Origin: UBA7446 sp024639165
Lineage (GTDB): Bacteria > Bacteroidota > Bacteroidia > Flavobacteriales > Flavobacteriaceae
Direction of reading: 5' to 3'
DNA length: 64,000 nucleotides
NCBI GenBank assembly: GCA_024639165.1
Contig: JAHEIX010000003.1
Coordinates: forward strand, 62,001 to 126,000
Below the pieces are notes generated by a model, which saw nothing but the letters and a program-made list of their open reading frames with translations, was not told the DNA's origin and searched no databases. This document shows positions 59,489 to 64,000 of the stretch, one piece after another. Within the stretch, counting starts at the first letter, position 1. Every line of letters starts with the position of its first letter. The translations under genes were made by a program, and so were the position numbers.

Positions 59489-60597
59489 TAGTTTTCGTAA
59501 GAAACAATTTTCAAGCCATAACCCGACATACCCACACGTTTAATTTTATCGCTGTTGGAGAGTAATTTGATATTGCTGATGCCTACCGCATGAATCATTT
59601 GTGCGCCAATACCAAAATCCTTTTCATCGAATTTAGGTGCATCCTGAGTCGTGCTTTTTAGCGCCTTAATTTGATCGAGTAACTTATTGGCAGGCTGCAA
59701 TTGATTGATAAAGATGATGGCGCCTTTGCCTTCTTTTTGAATTCCTTTAAATATTTTCTCAAGCGTACTTTCTTTCTTTTGATTTAGAATTCCTGCCAAC
59801 TCACTGTTTAGCTGATGGGTGTGTACCCGGGTTAAAACGGCCTCATCTTTTTCCCAGTTTCCAAGCGTTAGTGCAATGTGTATTTGATTGTTGGTTTTCT
59901 GGTGATATGCACGAAGTCTGAAAGTGCCATAGGCTGTTTCGATATCAAAATCTTCTTGTAATTCAATAAGACTGTCGTGCTTCATGCGATAGCTAACCAA
60001 GTCCTCAATAGAAATTAATTTGAGGTCAAATGCTTTGGCAATTTTTTGAAGCTGGGGCATACGCGCCATAGTGCCATCTTCGTTCATTATTTCTACAATA
60101 ACCCCAGCAGGTTGGAAGCCAGCTAATCGAGCGACATCAATAGCTGCTTCTGTGTGGCCTGTTCTTCGTAATACACCCCCTTCTTTGGCGGCCAAGGGGA
60201 ATATATGTCCGGGTCTTAAAAAGTCTTCTGATTTTGCTTCTGGATTGATAAGTCGGCGTACAGTCTTGGCTCGATCTGCAACCGAAATACCAGACGTAAC
60301 ACCATCTCCCTTGAGGTCTATTGAAACCGTGAAGGCGGTTCCCATGGGGTCTGTATTGTTACTTGCCATTGGATATAGGTCCAGTTCTTTACAGCGCTTT
60401 TCCGTTATGGGCGTGCAAATCAGTCCACGACCTTCCTTTGCCATAAAATTGATCATTTCGGGAGTGACCATTTCAGCAGCTCCGACAAAATCCCCTTCGT
60501 TTTCTCGATTTTCATCATCAACGATGATTACAACCTTGCCATTTCTGATATCTTCAATTGCCGCTTCAACGCTGTCGAGACGAATACTATTTTCCAT
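59485..60597 (-). CDS. ribB: 3,4-dihydroxy-2-butanone-4-phosphate synthase with degenerate GTP-cyclohydrolase II domain
   Basis: 370 aa. Residues 1-200 are a complete RibB with the catalytic VIIVDDENRENEGDFV segment, REGLICTP-like EGRGLICTPIT and GHTEAAIDVARLAG. The C-terminal half aligns in length with GTP cyclohydrolase II, but the zinc cysteines of the family (SECLTGD...CDCG) are absent: the region reads VHTHQLNSELAGILNQ. It is therefore probably RibB only, with a structural RibA remnant. Riboflavin synthesis step. Overlaps lptF/G. Confidence 0.93.
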   Translation of the reverse strand: MENSIRLDSVEAAIEDIRNGKVVIIVDDENRENEGDFVGAAEMVTPEMINFMAKEGRGLICTPITEKRCKELDLYPMASNNTDPMGTAFTVSIDLKGDGVTSGISVADRAKTVRRLINPEAKSEDFLRPGHIFPLAAKEGGVLRRTGHTEAAIDVARLAGFQPAGVIVEIMNEDGTMARMPQLQKIAKAFDLKLISIEDLVSYRMKHDSLIELQEDFDIETAYGTFRLRAYHQKTNNQIHIALTLGNWEKDEAVLTRVHTHQLNSELAGILNQKKESTLEKIFKGIQKEGKGAIIFINQLQPANKLLDQIKALKSTTQDAPKFDEKDFGIGAQMIHAVGISNIKLLSNSDKIKRVGMSGYGLKIVSYENY

Positions 60598-62032
60598 TTT
60601 TAATTTTTTTCATTAACAATACAAAGGGCGTTTTGATGTTTAACTTCAAACGCTCTAAATCAAATACAGATTTATCCCTACTAGCACGAACGGTTGCTAC
60701 TAAACCAACAGCTGTTAGCACGAGTGATATGAGCCATGCACCCCAAAAAGGATGTAAGCTTCCATCTTCAGCGCTGTTTTTGAATAGTGTTCCTGCAAAG
60801 TGATAGGTTAGGAAAATAATCAGTGCCACTACTATAGGCAATCCAAAACCACCTTTTCTAATGATGGCCCCAAGTGGAGCACCAACAAAAAACAACATAA
60901 TGGCTGCATAGGCATTGACAAATTTATCATCTCGCCAAAGGCGATGCAGGTTGATGATCTTTTCTCTAATAAAAAACAGATTCTTTTGATTGTTAAAGTT
61001 GCTTAGCTGCATATCAATATTTCTTTTGGCTGCTGCAATTATTCGCGCCTTTCGATTTGTTTCAAAAGTTTCTAAAAAAGCCTTGGTTCCTTCAAAAGTA
61101 CTGGGTGTAAGCGTTGTTTTATTTCTATCGAGAGACTTGATTCCAGTGCGCAAATATACCGTATTTGCAAAACCTTCAATTTCCGAAACAAAGCCAACAG
61201 AAAGGGAATCAATACTCTCTGATAATTCGGCTACATTTTGCATTTTGTAGGTGTTGTTGTAGTTGGTTTCATTTAAATCAATATCGTTAAATGAACGCAA
61301 GTCAATATTCATGGTATACTGTTGAAAAGCAATCCTGTTATGCGGATGTTTTTTCTTGTTCTTTTTTTGTTTTACCTCTTCGTACCGATACCCATCGTAA
61401 AGCACTAATTGTAAGCCCTCCTGCAACTCATCACTTCTCAATTCACCTCTCTCCGCCTTAATCACAATGTGATTGACCTTGTCTTTAGATTTTTCATGGA
61501 TGATGACGTCTTCCAAGAGTTTGTCGTTTTCTCCATACTTACGACCTACTTTGATGTTGCTTTCGCCTATGTCGTTAAACATCCCCTCAGTAATAGCCAA
61601 CGCCGGACGCATCTTTGATAAGTTTTTTCTAAGGTTGTATGTTTTAAATTCCGCCAAAGGAATTACTGTGTTGGAAACATAAAATGTAGCCAAACACGCA
61701 ATGCTGTTTACAATAATCAGCGGGCGCATGGCACGCATCAGCGAGATTCCTGCCGATTTCATGGCGGCAAACTCGTAGCGCTCTGCAAAGTTGCCAAAGG
61801 TCATGATAGATGCCAACAATGTGGTGAGCGGAAGCACTAAGGGGATGAGCTTGGGGGAGTAATATAAAAGAAAGCGTAACAATACACTTACGTCAAGACC
61901 CTTTCCTGCAAACTCGTCTATAAATACCCAAACGGTTTGAATGATGAATATAAACATCAAAATAAAAAAGAAACTCACCAAGACTGTGAGGTAGCTTTTC
62001 AAAATATAACGATCTAGCAGCGAAATTTTCAT
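60587..62032 (-). CDS. LptF/LptG-family permease
   Basis: 481 aa. Membrane helices at the N-terminus (residues about 12-35, 55-78 and 100-122) and three at the C-terminus (about 355-445) enclose a large periplasmic jellyroll. It is the transmembrane component of the LPS-extracting LptB2FG machine. Bacteroidota often carry the two copies at separate sites, and this one follows lolA. The start shares the final base of the lolA stop. Confidence 0.9.
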   Translation of the reverse strand: MKISLLDRYILKSYLTVLVSFFFILMFIFIIQTVWVFIDEFAGKGLDVSVLLRFLLYYSPKLIPLVLPLTTLLASIMTFGNFAERYEFAAMKSAGISLMRAMRPLIIVNSIACLATFYVSNTVIPLAEFKTYNLRKNLSKMRPALAITEGMFNDIGESNIKVGRKYGENDKLLEDVIIHEKSKDKVNHIVIKAERGELRSDELQEGLQLVLYDGYRYEEVKQKKNKKKHPHNRIAFQQYTMNIDLRSFNDIDLNETNYNNTYKMQNVAELSESIDSLSVGFVSEIEGFANTVYLRTGIKSLDRNKTTLTPSTFEGTKAFLETFETNRKARIIAAAKRNIDMQLSNFNNQKNLFFIREKIINLHRLWRDDKFVNAYAAIMLFFVGAPLGAIIRKGGFGLPIVVALIIFLTYHFAGTLFKNSAEDGSLHPFWGAWLISLVLTAVGLVATVRASRDKSVFDLERLKLNIKTPFVLLMKKIKNGK

Positions 62033-62676
62033 TAAAACCTATCGATGTAGTAATTTGGATAATCTGATGCCGAAAACACAAAGGTGTTTGTTGGAATTTC
62101 TATATTGGTTTTAAAAGACCCTATGGTAAGCGTCGTTTCTGTTCCGTCATTCCCAACTTCAATTAGCTTGTAGATATTTTTTGTTTTGGTGTCTATGCCA
62201 AGTAGTAAATAGGATGCCTGGGCATAAGTGTCTATGGGTATCAGCTTGATGTATTGAATTTTCCTGCCAGCATAAAGGGGTTGCAGAATGTCCCATTCAA
62301 AACGATAGCCCTGGTTGTAGAATGAAAATATTTTAGAAGGACTTAAACCCTCGTCAAAACCATTACTTAGGGGTTCAATAAGCACTTCTTCGTTATCTGC
62401 ATTTATGGTGTGTTTATTGATGCCATCACTAAGTTGTTCAATTCCCATAAGTTTGAGGAGGTAGGCATCTCCTTCAACTATTAACGAGCCTTTTTCTTTT
62501 TGTTGTATCAATTCTTTTCTGTTGACCAATTCGTAAGTAAAGGTAATTGCAATATTGTTGAATTGCGCCAAATTTTCAGAAACCTCATCCAGTAAAGCTT
62601 CGGCGCGCTGCTGTTCTTGCCCAAGCGTAATACTACTGAAGAGTAGGATTAAAAATACGTTAATTTGCTTTTTCAT
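62032..62676 (-). CDS. LolA-like outer-membrane lipoprotein carrier
   Basis: 214 aa with a signal peptide (MKKQINVFLILLFSSITLGQ). The LolA/LolB half-barrel pattern is visible: LAQFNNIAITFTYE, EKGSLIVEGDAYLLKL, FDEGLSPSKIFSFYNQGY and TTLTIGSFKTNIEIP. It would carry lipoproteins, of which this window encodes many, across the periplasm. Lies between ftsK and lptF/G. Confidence 0.88.
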   Translation of the reverse strand: MKKQINVFLILLFSSITLGQEQQRAEALLDEVSENLAQFNNIAITFTYELVNRKELIQQKEKGSLIVEGDAYLLKLMGIEQLSDGINKHTINADNEEVLIEPLSNGFDEGLSPSKIFSFYNQGYRFEWDILQPLYAGRKIQYIKLIPIDTYAQASYLLLGIDTKTKNIYKLIEVGNDGTETTLTIGSFKTNIEIPTNTFVFSASDYPNYYIDRF

Positions 62677-64000
62677 TTTCTAAAAATTCGTGGAGTGAAA
62701 TAACATCTCGATACATTACCTCACGCGCCTTGCTTCCTTCAAACGGGCCTACAATACCAGCAGCTTCTAGTTGATCAATAATCCTTCCTGCTCTGTTGTA
62801 GCCCAGTTTAAGTTTACGTTGCAAAAGCGATGCCGAACCTTGCTGCGCGTTTACAACTACTTCAGCAGCCTCTCTAAAAATGGGGTCTCTGTCTTCAATA
62901 TTGTTGTCGCTACTTGTGCTACTCTCCTCAGAAGTATATTCGGGCAATAGATGTGCATCGGGGTAAGCACGTTGAGCCCCAATAAAATCCGTAAGTTTTT
63001 CTACTTCTGGAGTATCAACAAAGGCACATTGCAGCCTAATCAAGTTGTTTCCTTGAGTGAATAGCATGTCACCACGCCCAATAAGCTGATCTGCACCACC
63101 ACTGTCTAAAATGGTACGTGAATCTACTTTTGATGTTACTCTAAAGGCAATACGTGCCGGGAAATTGGCTTTTATCAATCCTGTAATGACATTCACAGAA
63201 GGACGTTGGGTAGCAATAATCAAATGTATGCCAATGGCTCTAGCCAACTGCGCAAGACGCGCAATGGGAGTTTCCACCTCTTTGCCTGCTGTCATGATCA
63301 AATCTGCAAATTCATCAATAACCAAAACAATATAGGGCAGGTATGCATGGCCGTCGTGTGGGTTTAGTCTACGGTCTTTAAACTTCGTGTTGTATTCCTT
63401 TATGTTGCGACACATGGCAGACTTAAGCATATCATAACGCTTGTCCATTTCAATACAGAGTGAATTCAAGGTATTGATAACTTGCTTGTTGTCTGTAATG
63501 ATGGCCTCTTCTGCATCGGGAAGTTTTGCCAAATAGTGTCGCTCAATTTTATTGAAAAGAGTAAGTTCCACCTTTTTTGGGTCGACAAGGACAAACTTAA
63601 TCTCTGCAGGATGCTTTTTGTACAATAGTGAAGTCAGAATCGCATTTAATCCAACAGACTTACCCTGACCAGTTGCACCTGCCATTAGTAAGTGAGGCAT
63701 CTTGGCCAAATCGACCACAAACGTTTCATTGCTGATGGTTTTTCCAAGTGCAAGGGGTAGTTCCATTTCCGCTTCTTGAAACTTTTTTGCCAAAATCACC
63801 GAGCGCATAGATACGATAGTTGCGTTCTTGTTGGGCACTTCAATTCCTACGGTTCCTTTTCCAGGAATAGGGGCAATGATTCGAATACCCAAGGCTGAAA
63901 GCGATAGTGCAATATCATCTTCTAGGTTTTTAATTTTGGACACCCGTACGCCAGCAGCAGGGACAATTTCATAGAGCGTTACCGTTGGACCAATAGTAGC
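62660..64000 (-). CDS. ftsK: DNA translocase FtsK (3' part; continues beyond the window)
   Basis: At least 446 codons of the motor and gamma domains. Walker A is LMAGATGQGKSVGLNAIL, Walker B is LPYIVLVIDEFADLIM. The FtsK signature is RLAQLARAIGIHLIIATQRPSVNVITG. The C-terminal winged-helix gamma domain reads GSASLLQRKLKLGYNRAGRIIDQLEAAGIVG. It pumps the terminus region and activates XerCD. The frame is open through 64000 on this strand, so the N-terminal membrane part lies outside. Confidence 0.95.
   Translation of the reverse strand, partial: ATIGPTVTLYEIVPAAGVRVSKIKNLEDDIALSLSALGIRIIAPIPGKGTVGIEVPNKNATIVSMRSVILAKKFQEAEMELPLALGKTISNETFVVDLAKMPHLLMAGATGQGKSVGLNAILTSLLYKKHPAEIKFVLVDPKKVELTLFNKIERHYLAKLPDAEEAIITDNKQVINTLNSLCIEMDKRYDMLKSAMCRNIKEYNTKFKDRRLNPHDGHAYLPYIVLVIDEFADLIMTAGKEVETPIARLAQLARAIGIHLIIATQRPSVNVITGLIKANFPARIAFRVTSKVDSRTILDSGGADQLIGRGDMLFTQGNNLIRLQCAFVDTPEVEKLTDFIGAQRAYPDAHLLPEYTSEESSTSSDNNIEDRDPIFREAAEVVVNAQQGSASLLQRKLKLGYNRAGRIIDQLEAAGIVGPFEGSKAREVMYRDVISLHEFLENEKAN

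Overview
The window looks like chromosomal DNA of a marine-type member of the Flavobacteriaceae (Bacteroidota). The evidence is the protein families (OMP_b-brl and carboxypeptidase-regulatory TonB receptors, DUF5683, WbqC, HYC_CC_PP, DUF2061, a very long LepB), the flavobacterial gene orders parA-parB-DUF5683-dapB-lepB-wbqC and ftsK-lolA-lptF/G-ribB, and promoters carrying the Bacteroidota -7 element TAnnTTTG. Most starts lack a Shine-Dalgarno sequence, and many genes start with TTG or GTG.

Layout. 1-11 kb: an RluA-type synthase, panB, dnaK, two hotdog/CPBP genes, a scar holding a truncated GNAT gene, fumC, a TonB receptor, a HAD hydrolase and prfB with a programmed frameshift. 11-17 kb: an S9 oligopeptidase lipoprotein, a probable capnine (sulfonolipid) pair (cysteate synthase-like plus cysteate acyltransferase-like), and an isoaspartyl peptidase. 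17-26 kb: pyrR-pyrB-STAS-like-rnz-pdxH, then sixA-ppk1-ppx with stop/start overlaps, dnaX with a 10-A run, and rnpB. 26-35 kb (minus strand): VOC, wbqC, lepB, dapB, DUF5683, parB, parA, an SDR, an FtsB-like protein, udk and an HI0933 flavoprotein, followed by two tRNA-Pro genes. 35-42 kb: trxB, DUF4442, oxyR, a cyclophilin lipoprotein, an acyltransferase, Cu/Zn SOD and two esterase-like lipoproteins.

42-50 kb (minus strand) is a compact sulfate-assimilation operon: DUF2061-cysH-cysD-cysN-sulfite reductase-cobA-cysG(N)-FNR-ferredoxin. It is divergent from an Rrf2 regulator. Together the genes encode sulfate to APS (CysDN), APS to sulfite (CysH), sulfite to sulfide (siroheme enzyme), siroheme synthesis, and the NADPH to flavoprotein to [2Fe-2S] electron chain. 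The sulfite could also feed the capnine pair at 13.4-15.8 kb. Downstream of the Rrf2 gene lies a probable metal-acquisition set: HYC_CC_PP protein, TonB receptor and HMA-domain protein.

54.8-56.1 kb is the only clearly accessory stretch: a remnant of an integrative element at tRNA-Ser(UGA), with a truncated tyrosine-recombinase N-terminus, a small HExxH protein and a frameshifted small ORF. It is followed by a TauE/SafE permease, a TonB receptor broken by a nonsense codon and a frameshift, and the ribB-lptF/G-lolA-ftsK run, with ftsK leaving the window.

I do not see a CRISPR array, insertion sequence, prophage or obvious defence system. The most interesting signals are recoding and expression devices: dnaX homopolymer slippage, the prfB +1 frameshift with a perfect AGGAGG in a clade that largely ignores Shine-Dalgarno, apparently leaderless promoters, and a sigma-54-like dnaK promoter with a palindrome. 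The sulfur/sulfonolipid logic is also notable.
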